Assembly: GCF_023278085.1 (NCBI RefSeq)
Contig: NZ_CP066265.1
Span: 1,704,501 to 1,768,500 of the forward strand
Direction: 5' to 3'
DNA from: Pseudomonas syringae
GTDB taxonomy: Bacteria; Pseudomonadota; Gammaproteobacteria; Pseudomonadales; Pseudomonadaceae
DNA: 64,000 nt
A program made the position numbers and the translations under genes. Under the pieces are notes generated by a model. It was not told the DNA's origin. It did no database searches and saw only the letters and a program-made list of their open reading frames with translations. Below are positions 37,389 through 46,732 of the stretch, in pieces; the first letter of the stretch is position 1; every line of letters begins with the position of its first letter.

Positions 37389-37946
37389 TTACTCGTCGCG
37401 TCCTTCCATCATGGTGCGTTTCAGCACCACGTACACCGCGCCAGCACCGCCGTGCTTGGCCAGGCATGAGCAAAAGCCCAGTACCTGCGAATGTTGACGC
37501 AGCCATGTATTGACGTGGCTCTTGATCATCGGACGCTTGCCGTCCAGACGCACTGCCTTGCCATGGGTGACACGCACGCAGCGTATTTCCAGTTTGGTCG
37601 CCTCTGCCAGAAACTCCCATAATGTCTCACGCGCCACCTCCACGGTCATGCCGTGCAGGTCGAGGCTGCCTTCGAAGCTGATCTGGCCGAGTTTCAGCTT
37701 GCGCATCTGGCCTTCCTGCACGCCGTCACGCGACCAGCTCAGGACATCTTCCGGCCCGACATCGATCACGAACTGGTCCGAGAGCCCGTCCACGGTCACC
37801 GAATCGGTGCGCACGGTCGCGGACTGACGCAGGCGGGCGAGCATTTTTCGATCAGCTTTGGGTTTGCCGACATCGGCGTGTTCATGCTTGAGCGGCTTTA
37901 CGCCGCGCGTCTCGCTTCTGAACAGGGAAAAATCGTCGTCTTGCAT
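37389..37946 (-). CDS. Smr-domain DNA/RNA-binding protein
   Basis: 185 residues. The C-terminal Smr domain (about 90-180) has its signature elements GSLDLHGMTVEVA, RVTHGKAVRLDG and LAKHGGAGAVYVVLKR. The N-terminal part is charged and low in structure. Smr proteins act as nucleases or nucleic-acid binders, for example on stalled ribosomes (SmrB) in E. coli; which role applies here is open. Core Pseudomonas neighbourhood (folE, isochorismatase-like, prmB). Confidence 0.9.
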   Translation of the reverse strand: MQDDDFSLFRSETRGVKPLKHEHADVGKPKADRKMLARLRQSATVRTDSVTVDGLSDQFVIDVGPEDVLSWSRDGVQEGQMRKLKLGQISFEGSLDLHGMTVEVARETLWEFLAEATKLEIRCVRVTHGKAVRLDGKRPMIKSHVNTWLRQHSQVLGFCSCLAKHGGAGAVYVVLKRTMMEGRDE

Positions 37947-37991
37947 GGGGCCTCCGCGAAGGAGGCTAGTCTACCCGTTCGAAGGAGCGGA

Positions 37992-38309
37992 TCAGTTGTG
38001 TTTTTTCATCAAATGGGCGGAGATGCTCAAGCCGCTTGCGCCACGTTGACGGCGTAAGCGGCGCCACAGCCAGACACCCAGGTAGAACACCAGCAATCCA
38101 CTGATTGCAACGAACGCGGCACCACCCGGGCTGGCGTTCAGTTCGCCCAGCATCTGAGGATGACCGATCAGGCTGGAGACACCGGCGACGGTCAGCAGTA
38201 TGCCCAGCGCAACCAGCAGCAGCGCGATCAGCGTGCCAATTCGTTTGCGCCAGTTGCCCTGGCCTTTGTTGCGCAGGCGACGTGCATTGAAACCACCTGA
38301 TGTCTTCAT
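37992..38309 (-). CDS. Small inner-membrane protein, two spans
   Basis: 105 residues. A basic N-terminus (RRLRNKGQGNWRKR) is followed by spans at about 25-47 (IGTLIALLLVALGILLTVAG) and 63-82 (AAFVAISGLLVFYLGVWLW) and a basic C-terminus, so both ends should be cytoplasmic. Not recognised. 45 bases upstream of the Smr gene on the same strand and possibly in one transcript with it. Confidence 0.7.
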   Translation of the reverse strand: MKTSGGFNARRLRNKGQGNWRKRIGTLIALLLVALGILLTVAGVSSLIGHPQMLGELNASPGGAAFVAISGLLVFYLGVWLWRRLRRQRGASGLSISAHLMKKHN

Positions 38310-38449
38310 GCGTTTTCCTCAGCAGGTTTAGGCTCAATAGTGTCGGCGCTGTGACCCGGGGCAGGAGAGCGTGTTCCCGCCGCTGGTCCATACCAGGGCC
38401 GCAAAGATGGGCGGTCATGTGAGTGGCGTTACCCAACTCGTCAACAGGG

Positions 38450-39040
38450 TCAGATCAGGTCTTTGGTCAGGGCCAGGGTTGCGAAGTTGTCGGCCATGAT
38501 CGCCATTTCGGTTCTGTGTACCACGTGAGCGCTGACCACGCCATGCTGGCTCGGCAGGTCGCGGGTTGCGCAGGCGTCATCGACCAGCGTGCAGCGATAA
38601 CCGTAGTCCTTGGTTGCGCGAACAGTGGTGCTGATGCTGGAGTGGCTCATGAAACCGCAGACAATCAGGTCCAGATGACCCAGGCTTTGCAGCAGTTCGT
38701 GCAGGCCGGTGCCATTGAATGCGTTAGGCAGACGTTTTTCGACCAGATGTTCATCGCCCTGCGGCAGCAGTTCCGGAACCAGCTGACCCCGTTCGCCCTG
38801 CGGGTCGAACAGGCCGCCCACGGTGCCCAGATGGCGAACGTGAACGATCGGGCATTTGACCGCGCGGGCCTTGGCCACCAGCAGGCTGATATTGGCCAGG
38901 GCTTCGTCGACACCGGTCAGGGCCAGCGGGCCGCTGAGGTATTCTTTCTGCGCGTCGATGATGATCAGCGTCGCGTTGTTCAGGTTGGCATGCGCATGCA
39001 CACGGCCGCTGAGTTGAAACATGGTCTTTAAATCCGACAT
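38450..39040 (-). CDS. Isochorismatase-fold hydrolase with Ser in place of the catalytic Cys
   Basis: 196 residues of the cysteine-hydrolase (isochorismatase-like) superfamily. Asp29 (LIIIDAQKEYLSG) and Lys102 (HLVEKRLPNAF) of the triad are present, but in the third motif CGFMSHSSISTT the position six after the Gly, normally Cys, is Ser135. Within the family this position is Cys in nicotinamidases and other amidases and differs in true isochorismatases, so an amidase by the usual thiol mechanism is unlikely unless Ser takes over. AAGGAG precedes the ATG. Between Smr and prmB as in other Pseudomonas. Confidence 0.85.
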   Translation of the reverse strand: MSDLKTMFQLSGRVHAHANLNNATLIIIDAQKEYLSGPLALTGVDEALANISLLVAKARAVKCPIVHVRHLGTVGGLFDPQGERGQLVPELLPQGDEHLVEKRLPNAFNGTGLHELLQSLGHLDLIVCGFMSHSSISTTVRATKDYGYRCTLVDDACATRDLPSQHGVVSAHVVHRTEMAIMADNFATLALTKDLI

Positions 39041-39289
39041 TCACGGGCTCCTTTGAGTGGGGCTATTGCGTCATTGTCCTCTGGCTGAGCCGTTCTGGGA
39101 ATGGCAACCATCGCAAGCCCCGGTTTTTATGGGCTGCAGGGCAGGCGCCGGACGTGCTGGATGGCGGTTTGCCTTGATGGCGATAGCCGAATCGTGGAAA
39201 CTTCGACGCCTGTCGGGTACGAAGAGTGCGACGTTGTTCGGATCCAGGCCTTTCACAGTGGCTCGTCGTTTTTTCCAAGGAGTTTGTCC

Positions 39290-40198
39290 ATGATCACTTC
39301 CCGTTTGCGTACCGTGCGCGACCATATCCGTTGGGCCGTCAGCCGCTTTCATCAGGAAGACGTGTTTTTCGGTCATGGCACTGACAATGCCTGGGATGAA
39401 GCGCGGCAACTGGTGCTGGGCGCCCTGCACCTGCCTTGGGAAATTGCCGACAGCTATCTGGATTGCCGTCTGGAAATCGACGAGATCTCAGAGCTGCAGC
39501 GCCTGATCAGGCGCCGCATTGACGAGCGCGTGCCGACGCCTTATCTGCTGGGCGAGGCGTGGTTCTGCGGTATGTCGTTCATTGTCGATGACCGCGTGCT
39601 GATCCCGCGTTCACCGATCGCCGAGCTTATCGAAGAGCGTTTCGCACCCTGGCTGGCCAATGATCCTGGGCGAATTCTCGACCTCTGCACCGGCTCTGGC
39701 TGTATCGGTATCGCCTGCGCCGATGAATTTCCCGATGCTGAAGTGGCACTGGCCGATCTTTCCTATGATGCGCTTGAAGTGGCCAACCAGAACATTGAAC
39801 GCCACGGCATGGACGCGCGGGTCTACACCGTTCAGGGCGATGGTTTCGACGGCTTGCCGGGGCAGCGCTTCGACCTGATTGTCTCCAACCCGCCCTACGT
39901 GGATGCCGAAGATTTTGCCGACATGCCGGACGAGTATCAGCACGAGCCCGAACTGGCGCTGGCCTGCGGCAGTGATGGTCTGAACCTGGTGCGGCGCATG
40001 CTGGCGCAGGCCGCCGATCATCTGACCGACAAGGGCTTGCTGATCGTCGAGGTCGGCAACAGTCAGGTTCACGTGCAGGCGCTTTACCCGGAGGTCGATT
40101 TCGCCTGGCTGGACTTCAAGCGCGGTGGCCACGGCGTGTTCATGCTCACTGCCGAGCAGTGCCGTGCTCATCAGGCTGTGTTCCAGTCACGGGTCTGA
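39290..40198 (+). CDS. prmB: 50S ribosomal protein L3 glutamine methyltransferase
   Basis: Methylates a Gln in ribosomal protein L3 with SAM. 302 residues from ATG 39290, which has AAGGAG before it; a long in-frame upstream extension is rejected. The SAM motif is [14 protein letters not shown] (about 124-137) and the catalytic tetrapeptide NPPY lies in [14 protein letters not shown]. The N-terminal helical part (about 1-90) fits PrmB rather than PrmC. Confidence 0.94.
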   Translation: MITSRLRTVRDHIRWAVSRFHQEDVFFGHGTDNAWDEARQLVLGALHLPWEIADSYLDCRLEIDEISELQRLIRRRIDERVPTPYLLGEAWFCGMSFIVDDRVLIPRSPIAELIEERFAPWLANDPGRILDLCTGSGCIGIACADEFPDAEVALADLSYDALEVANQNIERHGMDARVYTVQGDGFDGLPGQRFDLIVSNPPYVDAEDFADMPDEYQHEPELALACGSDGLNLVRRMLAQAADHLTDKGLLIVEVGNSQVHVQALYPEVDFAWLDFKRGGHGVFMLTAEQCRAHQAVFQSRV

Positions 40199-40252
40199 AG
40201 CGAGGGTGAATCGGGGCTGGCAGCAGCCCCTTTTATCTTGCCGGTAGACGGC

Positions 40253-41056
40253 CTAGCGGTGGGTGGCGATCCAGATCAACAGCCCCGCCTGAAACACCGC
40301 GAAGGTCACCAGGCAGGCAATCGTGAAGCGCAGACTGGCGTCTTCGCGCTTGTATTTGCCCACCCGGTCTTCATGCTGGCGAATAGTCACTTCCTGTTCG
40401 ATCATGCTTTTCTCGGCCTTCTCCAGCATTTGCGACGCTTCAAGAATCTCGACGATCTGCACCTTGTCGTTGTTCCAGGTGCTGTGCAAGTTGCCGACGT
40501 GCACATCCTTGATGCTGCCTTTCATGTGCTGAGCGTCGGCGTAGACGACCTCAAAGCCCAGGGTGCGCAGAAAGTGATCGCGGCGCAGGCGGGTGTCTTC
40601 GTTCAAGCCGTCCTTGCTGGCCAGTGCCACGCCTTCAATTTTGTAGGAAGACCAGCGCTTCTGTGCCCAATGCACCGCGTGAGCGATCATGAAGCGGCCA
40701 ATACCCCGATTCCACGGCTCGATCTGCAAGCCGGATGGCGGGCCAAAGCGCACCGTGCGCGTTACGTGGTCGGCCCAGACATTCAGGTTGTTCTGTTCCT
40801 TGCGCACTCGCTGACCGGGCAACTGAACGTTGATGCGCAGCAGGCTCAGTTCCTTGCTGTGTCGCTCGGCGCGCCCGAACTGTACAAAACGCAGAGGCCG
40901 CCCGCCGGTGGCACGGTCGGTGGGCTGTGGCGCCAGACGCAACATCTGAAAGCTTTCAGGCAGGACGTCATCCCACGGCTGCGGCGCTACCGGCACTTCG
41001 GCTTCGGCACTGGCGGGGTCTGCGATGGTTTCGGTCATGGTATTCGCGTCAGTCAT
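40253..41056 (-). CDS. Hypothetical protein with GNAT-like core, coiled coil and C-terminal span
   Basis: 267 residues, not clearly recognised. The middle (about 120-175; GIGRFMIAHAVHWAQKRW, then DHFLRTLGFEVVYAD) resembles an acetyltransferase-like fold. It is followed by a charged coiled-coil (about 200-235, KAEKSMIEQEVTIRQHEDRV) and a C-terminal membrane span (FTIACLVTFAVFQAGLLIWI), so it is a tail-anchored inner-membrane protein. ATG 41056 has GGACAGGACC upstream; ATG 41038 is an alternative. No catalytic residues can be named with confidence. Confidence 0.65.
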   Translation of the reverse strand: MTDANTMTETIADPASAEAEVPVAPQPWDDVLPESFQMLRLAPQPTDRATGGRPLRFVQFGRAERHSKELSLLRINVQLPGQRVRKEQNNLNVWADHVTRTVRFGPPSGLQIEPWNRGIGRFMIAHAVHWAQKRWSSYKIEGVALASKDGLNEDTRLRRDHFLRTLGFEVVYADAQHMKGSIKDVHVGNLHSTWNNDKVQIVEILEASQMLEKAEKSMIEQEVTIRQHEDRVGKYKREDASLRFTIACLVTFAVFQAGLLIWIATHR

Positions 41057-41149
41057 TAACAATGGTCCTGTCCTTGGCCATGTGTAGCAAACACGAAGCC
41101 ATCAAACAGCTATCGGCCGGATCTCCCGCGACTGAAGGGCGGCCGACGG

Positions 41150-42163
41150 TCAGTTTTTCTTGCCCGTCTCCGGCAGTGCCTTGATGAAGCTCAGAATGCG
41201 TGAGGTCACTTCCCTGGCCAGCGGCTGGGTCGGGTTGCGGTAGGACAGCAGCTGTTGTTGCAGATCGTCGGGCACGATACGCAATACGTGGTTCATGCCG
41301 TCGATCAAAGCCAGTTCGGCGTCGGGCTTGGCTTTTTGCAACAGCAGCGCGTCGCCCACGCCGACCTGAATGTCATTGCGCCCCTGAACGATCAACGCCG
41401 GTATGTTCAATGCGCCGAATGCGGCGGCCGGGTCCTGGCGGAACAGCGAGATCAGGTAGGGCTGGACACTGGGGCGGAACACCACCTCCAGCTCGGAAGG
41501 CACGTTGTCGTCAGTCTTGCCAGCCTTGAGCTCGTCGAGCAGTTGATTGCTGCGCTGTAGCAGTTCCGGTGGCAAGCGCTCCTGGAACTGTTCACGCAGT
41601 ACCTGATCCACCGGCCGCCCGGTGCCGGCCACGGAAATCAGTGCGGCGGCCCCGGCCTTTTCGGCCGCCAGCGTGGCGACCAGCGCGCCTTCGCTGTGGC
41701 CCAGCAGGATCAACGGCCCCAGGCGCGTATTGGCTTTCAAGGCTCTGGCCCAGAGCTGCACGTCGGCCACGTAACGCTCGACGCTCAGGTTGCGCTCGTC
41801 CGGTGTGACTTCCTTGCTGGCCGCCACGCCCCGCTTGTCATAGCGCACGCTGGCAATATTGTGAGTGGCCAGGATCACCGCCAGGCGCTTCATGCTGTCG
41901 TTACGGCCGCCTTCCGGGTTATTGCCATCGCGGTCGGTGGGGCCGGAACCGGCGACAATCAGCACCACCGGCACCGGTTTGTCCGAGCGCGGCATCATCA
42001 GGGTGCCGTAAAGCTTGCCGTTTTCAGTGTCCACGCTGACCTGGCGTTGCACCGCGCTGGGTGCGGCAGCGCTGGCGCTGGCTATGCAAAGCAAAAGTGT
42101 CAGGGGCAGGGCCAACAGGCGCAGCAGGTTTGCAGCTCGAAACGGGGAATTACCGGATAACAT
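41150..42163 (-). CDS. Exported alpha/beta hydrolase
   Basis: 337 residues. A signal peptide (about 1-33; LLRLLALPLTLLLCIASASA) precedes an alpha/beta hydrolase fold: oxyanion region VVLIVAGSGPTDRDGNNPEG, nucleophile serine in ILLGHSEGALVATLA (about 176), Asp in VQGRNDIQVG and His in DGMNHVLRI. The cover-domain insertion and the GSGPTDRDGN motif are typical of secreted esterase-like proteins in Pseudomonas. Substrate unknown. Divergent from aroC. Confidence 0.87.
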   Translation of the reverse strand: MLSGNSPFRAANLLRLLALPLTLLLCIASASAAAPSAVQRQVSVDTENGKLYGTLMMPRSDKPVPVVLIVAGSGPTDRDGNNPEGGRNDSMKRLAVILATHNIASVRYDKRGVAASKEVTPDERNLSVERYVADVQLWARALKANTRLGPLILLGHSEGALVATLAAEKAGAAALISVAGTGRPVDQVLREQFQERLPPELLQRSNQLLDELKAGKTDDNVPSELEVVFRPSVQPYLISLFRQDPAAAFGALNIPALIVQGRNDIQVGVGDALLLQKAKPDAELALIDGMNHVLRIVPDDLQQQLLSYRNPTQPLAREVTSRILSFIKALPETGKKN

Positions 42164-42304
42164 CGCAAGGCCATCATGGGAGGGGTCTCGCTTGGACGCA
42201 CGCGGCCACAGAAGGTTCGAGGATGAACTGAACCGCGAGCCTGCGTATACTGGCGCGCTTGGTTAAACGATCTGGTTTTTTGGCTGATTTTTCGGAGCGC
42301 CCGC

Positions 42305-43396
42305 ATGTCCGGCAACACTTTCGGCAAGCTGTTCACTGTCACCACCGCTGGCGAGAGCCACGGCCCGGCGCTGGTCGCTATCGTCGACGGCTGCCCGCCG
42401 GGGCTGGAGCTTGACCTGCACGACCTGCAGCGCGATCTGGACCGGCGCAAGCCTGGCACCAGCCGCCACACGACGCAGCGTCAGGAGGCCGATGAGGTCG
42501 AAATCCTCTCGGGCGTCTTCGAGGGCAAGACCACCGGTGCCTCCATCGGTCTGCTGATCCGCAACACCGACCAGAAGTCCAAGGACTACTCGGCCATCAA
42601 GGACCTGTTTCGTCCCGCCCACGCCGATTACACCTACCACCACAAGTACGGCATTCGTGATTACCGTGGCGGCGGTCGCAGCTCTGCGCGCGAAACCGCC
42701 ATGCGCGTTGCTGCCGGGGCTATCGCCAAAAAGTACCTGGCGACTCAGGGCATTGTCATTCGCGGTTACATGAGCCAGCTCGGCCCGATCCAGATTCCGT
42801 TCAAGACCTGGGATTCGGTCGAGGACAACGCCTTTTTCTGCCCCGATCCCGACAAGGTCCCGGAGCTGGAAGCCTACATGGACCAGTTGCGTCGCGATCA
42901 GGACTCGGTTGGCGCGAAAATCACCGTGGTCGCAGAAGGCGTAATGCCTGGCCTCGGCGAGCCGATCTTTGACCGTCTGGACGCCGAACTGGCCCATGCG
43001 CTGATGAGCATCAATGCAGTCAAGGGCGTAGAAATCGGCGCAGGTTTCGACTGCGTTGCCCAGCGCGGCACCGAACACCGCGACGAGATGACGCCGCAGG
43101 GGTTTCTGTCGAACCAGGCCGGCGGCATTCTGGGGGGGATTTCCTCTGGCCAGCCGATCATTGCGCATCTGGCCCTCAAGCCAACCTCCAGCATCACAAC
43201 GCCGGGGCGCTCCATCGATGTCGAGGGCAACGCAGCCGACGTCATCACCAAAGGGCGGCATGACCCCTGCGTCGGCATTCGCGCCACGCCGATTGCCGAG
43301 GCGATGATGGCCATCGTATTGCTGGATCACCTGCTGCGTCATCGCGGGCAGAATGCCGATGTCAGTGTCAACACGCCTGTGCTGGCGCAGTTGTAA
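42305..43396 (+). CDS. aroC: Chorismate synthase
   Basis: Last step of the shikimate pathway: EPSP to chorismate with reduced FMN. 363 residues, normal. Signatures are visible at [18 protein letters not shown] (N-terminal), [20 protein letters not shown] (middle) and [16 protein letters not shown] -10 element lies near 42243. The MFS gene starts 30 bases after the stop. Confidence 0.97.
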   Translation: MSGNTFGKLFTVTTAGESHGPALVAIVDGCPPGLELDLHDLQRDLDRRKPGTSRHTTQRQEADEVEILSGVFEGKTTGASIGLLIRNTDQKSKDYSAIKDLFRPAHADYTYHHKYGIRDYRGGGRSSARETAMRVAAGAIAKKYLATQGIVIRGYMSQLGPIQIPFKTWDSVEDNAFFCPDPDKVPELEAYMDQLRRDQDSVGAKITVVAEGVMPGLGEPIFDRLDAELAHALMSINAVKGVEIGAGFDCVAQRGTEHRDEMTPQGFLSNQAGGILGGISSGQPIIAHLALKPTSSITTPGRSIDVEGNAADVITKGRHDPCVGIRATPIAEAMMAIVLLDHLLRHRGQNADVSVNTPVLAQL

Positions 43397-43426
43397 TGAG
43401 CGCTGTCACGGTCGCGGTTCGCTAGC

Positions 43427-44590
43427 GTGACGGCACTTCCCGGCACGCATCTTCCGTATTGGCGGCTGTCCGGGTTCTATGTGTGTTATTTCGCCTTGCT
43501 CGGCTCGGTCGCGCCGTTCATGGCGTTGTACCTCCATCATCTGGGCTTTTCCAGCGCACGCATTGGCGAATTGATCGCCATCCCCATGCTGATGCGTTGC
43601 GTTGCGCCGAATATATGGGGCTGGCTGGGTGATCACACCGGGCGCAGGCTGACCATCGTGCGCTTCGGCGCACTCTGCACATTGCTGGCGTTTTCGCTGA
43701 TTCTGGTCGACAAGAGTTACGCATGGCTGGCAATGGTCATGGCGCTGTATGCGTTCTTCTGGCACGCCATCTTGCCGCAGTTTGAAGTCATCACCCTGGC
43801 GCATCTGCGCGGGCAGACCTCGCGTTACAGCCAGATCAGGCTGTGGGGGTCGATCGGATTCATTGTGGCGGTGGTGGTGCTGGGACGCGTCTTCGAACGT
43901 TTCAGCCTGGACCTGTTTCCCTACATTCTGCTGATTGTCATGGCCGGTATCGCCATCAGCAGCTGGTGGCTGCCCAATGCCCAGCCGCTGGCCTCGCAGC
44001 AGGAGGCAGAGGCGGGTGGCTTTCTCAGGCAACTGACCCGGCCTGGCGTGATCGCGTTCTATATCAGCGTCGCGCTGATGTTGCTCAGCCATGGCCCGTA
44101 TTACACTTTTCTGACCCTGCACCTCGAAGCGCTGGGCTACAGCCGTGGCCTGATCGGCATGTTGTGGGCTGTAGGCGTGGTGTCTGAAGTGCTGATGTTC
44201 ATGCTGATGAGCCGGATTCTGCTGCGTTTTTCCGTGCGCCAGGTGCTGTTCGCCAGTTTTCTCCTGGCGGCGCTGCGCTGGCTGCTGCTGGGGCTGTTTG
44301 CCGATCATCTGGGCGTGCTGTTGATCGCCCAGGTGATGCACGCTGCAACATTTGGCAGCTTTCATGCGGCTGCCATCCATTTCGTGCAACGTAGCTTCGG
44401 CCCGCGTCAGCAGGGTCAGGGGCAGGCGCTGTACGCAGCATTGTCTGGCGTGGGCGGTACAGTGGGCGCGTTGTATTCCGGTTATAGCTGGAGCGTGTTA
44501 GGGCCTGCCTGGACGTTTGCGATTGCCAGCCTTGCAGCCCTCGCAGCAGCCGTCATGATTGTCACACCCAAGAAAGAGGAAGGTGTATGA
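43427..44590 (+). CDS. MFS transporter (HcaT/PPP-like family)
   Basis: 387 residues with about twelve hydrophobic spans. The start LPYWRLSGFYVCYFALLG and the second-loop motif WGWLGDHTGRR are typical of the MFS group that includes the 3-phenylpropionate transporter-like proteins. The GTG start lacks a good ribosome site, but it fits the family N-terminus and no ATG does. The stop overlaps the mtnB start (ATGA), so the two are coupled and the transporter may serve methionine salvage, though this is inference. Substrate unknown. Confidence 0.85.
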   Translation: MTALPGTHLPYWRLSGFYVCYFALLGSVAPFMALYLHHLGFSSARIGELIAIPMLMRCVAPNIWGWLGDHTGRRLTIVRFGALCTLLAFSLILVDKSYAWLAMVMALYAFFWHAILPQFEVITLAHLRGQTSRYSQIRLWGSIGFIVAVVVLGRVFERFSLDLFPYILLIVMAGIAISSWWLPNAQPLASQQEAEAGGFLRQLTRPGVIAFYISVALMLLSHGPYYTFLTLHLEALGYSRGLIGMLWAVGVVSEVLMFMLMSRILLRFSVRQVLFASFLLAALRWLLLGLFADHLGVLLIAQVMHAATFGSFHAAAIHFVQRSFGPRQQGQGQALYAALSGVGGTVGALYSGYSWSVLGPAWTFAIASLAALAAAVMIVTPKKEEGV

Positions 44591-45204
44591 GCCGCGAACA
44601 ACTGAGCCTGGAAATCATCGAAGCCGGGCGCTTCCTGTACGGCCGTGGCTGGTCGCCTGCTACCAGCAGCAATTATTCGGTGCGCCTGTCTGCCAGCGAA
44701 GCGCTGTTGACCGTGTCCGGCAAGCACAAAGGCCAGTTGGGCATGGACGATGTGCTGGCCACTGATCTGGCGGGCAACAGCCTGGAACCAGGCAAAAAAC
44801 CGTCTGCGGAAACCTTGCTGCATACCCAGTTGTACCGCTGCAGGCCGCTGGTCGGCGCAGTGCTGCACACCCATTCGGTGAATGCGACCGTGCTGTCGAG
44901 GCTGACCGCTGCCGATCAGCTGATGTTCGAAGACTACGAGCTGCAAAAAGCCTTTCAGGGTGTGGTGACGCATGAGTCGCGGGTGGTGGTGCCGATTTTC
45001 GACAACGATCAGGACATTGCCCGTCTGGCCGCCAACGTGCAGCCATGGCTGGACGCCCACCCCGATTGCGCAGGCTATCTGATTCGCGGCCACGGTCTCT
45101 ATACCTGGGGCGCGAAAATGAGCGATGCGTTGCGGCAGATCGAGGCGTTCGAGTTTCTGTTCGAATGTGAATTGAAAATGCGCACGGTGATGAACCGTCA
45201 ATGA
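44587..45204 (+). CDS. mtnB: Methylthioribulose-1-phosphate dehydratase
   Basis: Methionine salvage enzyme that dehydrates 5-methylthioribulose-1-phosphate. 205 residues, class II aldolase fold. The zinc histidines are in VGAVLHTHSVNATVLS (HTH) and IRGHGLYTWG. The N-terminus has RGWSPATSSNYSVRLS, a family signature. The ATG overlaps the upstream MFS stop by four bases. Confidence 0.95.
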   Translation: MSREQLSLEIIEAGRFLYGRGWSPATSSNYSVRLSASEALLTVSGKHKGQLGMDDVLATDLAGNSLEPGKKPSAETLLHTQLYRCRPLVGAVLHTHSVNATVLSRLTAADQLMFEDYELQKAFQGVVTHESRVVVPIFDNDQDIARLAANVQPWLDAHPDCAGYLIRGHGLYTWGAKMSDALRQIEAFEFLFECELKMRTVMNRQ

Positions 45205-45281
45205 CGCTGCATTAAGCAGCGTGTATGCCTGACCGGCCTGTAAAAGCCGGAAGGCGTTGCCCCGAACCGAGGATTCATGCC

Positions 45282-45827
45282 ATGAGCAGCCTGTCCGTTT
45301 ACCACGTTTCAAGCCCTGATACCCCCAACAAGGTGCTGACCCATCTGGAAGACATCGTCTCGACCCTGGCCGAGCACGGCGTGGCGTTCGACCGCTGGGA
45401 GGCCGCGACGCCGATAGCGCCCGGTGCCAGCCAGGAAGAGGTCATCAATGCTTATCGCACACAGATCGACAGGCTGATGACCGAGCGTGGTTACGTCACC
45501 GTTGACGTGATCAGCCTCAACAGTGATCACCCGCAAAAAGCCGAATTGCGCGCCAAATTCCTTGAGGAACATCGGCATGGTGAGGATGAAGTCCGCTTCT
45601 TCGTCGCCGGACGCGGCCTGTTCACACTGCATATCGATGACTATGTGTACGCCATACTGTGCGAAAAGAACGACCTGATCTCCGTGCCCGCCGGCACCCG
45701 GCACTGGTTCGACATGGGCGAACATCCGCATTTTGTCGCGATTCGCCTGTTCAACAACCCGGAAGGCTGGGTGGCCAATTTCACCGGTGAAGACATTGCT
45801 GGCCGTTTCCCTCGGCTGGAAGACTGA
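45282..45827 (+). CDS. mtnD: Acireductone dioxygenase
   Basis: Opens the acireductone of methionine salvage with oxygen; with iron it gives the keto-acid precursor of methionine. 181 residues. The cupin metal ligands are in EHRHGEDEVRFFVAGRGLF (two His and Glu) and VPAGTRHWFDMGEHPHFV (third His). ATG 45282 is chosen over an upstream ATG because the family starts MSSLSVYH. Between mtnB and mtnC. Confidence 0.96.
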   Translation: MSSLSVYHVSSPDTPNKVLTHLEDIVSTLAEHGVAFDRWEAATPIAPGASQEEVINAYRTQIDRLMTERGYVTVDVISLNSDHPQKAELRAKFLEEHRHGEDEVRFFVAGRGLFTLHIDDYVYAILCEKNDLISVPAGTRHWFDMGEHPHFVAIRLFNNPEGWVANFTGEDIAGRFPRLED

Positions 45828-45842
45828 CAGGAGCCGATTCTG

Positions 45843-46526
45843 ATGCCCATCAAAGCTATTCTCACGGATATCGAAGGCACTACCAGCGCAGTAAGTTTCG
45901 TTTTCGACGTGCTGTTTCCGTTTGCCAAAAAGCACCTGCCCGACTTCGTACGTCAGCATGCCGACCAGCCTTCGGTGGCCACGCAACTGCAGGCGGTAAG
46001 GGAACAGAGCGGCGAGCCCGACGCCGATGCCGAGCGCGTTATTGCGATCCTGCTGGAGTGGATTGCCGAAGACCGCAAGGCCACGCCGCTCAAGGCGTTG
46101 CAGGGCATGGTCTGGGAGCAGGGCTATAACGCCGGGCAGCTCAAGGGGCATGTTTATCCGGACGCCGTTGATGCGCTGCAACGCTGGCATCAGGACGGTT
46201 ATAAACTTTATGTTTATTCGTCAGGCTCGATCCAGGCTCAGCAACTGATCTTCGGCTGTTCCGAGGCGGGCGATCTCTCCGGTCTGTTCAGCGGTTATTT
46301 CGACACAACGTCGGGCCCCAAGCGTGAAGCGCAGTCTTATCAAACAATTGCACACGCCACGGGGTTTGCTGCCCAGGAGATTCTGTTCCTGTCCGACATC
46401 GTCGAAGAGCTGGATGCCGCGCAGGCTGCCGGCATGGCGACCTGTGGCCTGGTGCGTGATGGCGGAACACTGCCCGGTCATGAAAGCGTGGCCAGCTTTG
46501 CGCTTATCGATCCCGCCACCTTCTAG
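45843..46526 (+). CDS. mtnC: Enolase-phosphatase E1
   Basis: HAD-family enzyme that enolises and dephosphorylates diketo-methylthiopentyl-phosphate to acireductone. 227 residues. HAD motif [21 protein letters not shown] (Asp and Glu in place of DxD is normal for MtnC), motif II YVYSSGS and motif III with Lys/Asp in [11 protein letters not shown] and [20 protein letters not shown] precedes the ATG, 15 bases after mtnD. mtnA, the first enzyme of this branch, is not in the window. Confidence 0.96.
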   Translation: MPIKAILTDIEGTTSAVSFVFDVLFPFAKKHLPDFVRQHADQPSVATQLQAVREQSGEPDADAERVIAILLEWIAEDRKATPLKALQGMVWEQGYNAGQLKGHVYPDAVDALQRWHQDGYKLYVYSSGSIQAQQLIFGCSEAGDLSGLFSGYFDTTSGPKREAQSYQTIAHATGFAAQEILFLSDIVEELDAAQAAGMATCGLVRDGGTLPGHESVASFALIDPATF

Positions 46527-46546
46527 ACTTTTCTCACCGCATACAC

Positions 46547-46566
46547 GCGGCATCGTTCGATGCCGC
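46547..46566. repeat. Hairpin after mtnC
   Basis: GCGGCATCG-TT-CGATGCCGC, a perfect 9-base stem 20 bases after the mtnC stop. There is no T-run, so the terminator role is uncertain. Confidence 0.55.
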
Positions 46567-46732
46567 AGCATCCCGCTTCATCAATTGGCAAGCTATTTTT
46601 TGTAAGCAATTTCCTGCTTTTTGGTGGGATGTTGCCTGTTTGAAAGTGCTCTGATTCTGTTTGTTTTGGCCGTTGTTCTTCTACGCGATTAATCGTGTAA
46701 GTTCTGCGCCAATGTCCTCGGGAGCAACACCT

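Noticed and set aside
42263..43342. 359-residue open frame on the minus strand
   Set aside because: Antisense shadow of aroC; no recognisable motif.
43406..44389. 327-residue open frame on the minus strand
   Set aside because: Antisense shadow of the MFS gene; Q/H-rich low-complexity composition.
46547..46566. Firm terminator call after mtnC
   Set aside because: The stem is perfect but there is no T-run; listed only as a hairpin.
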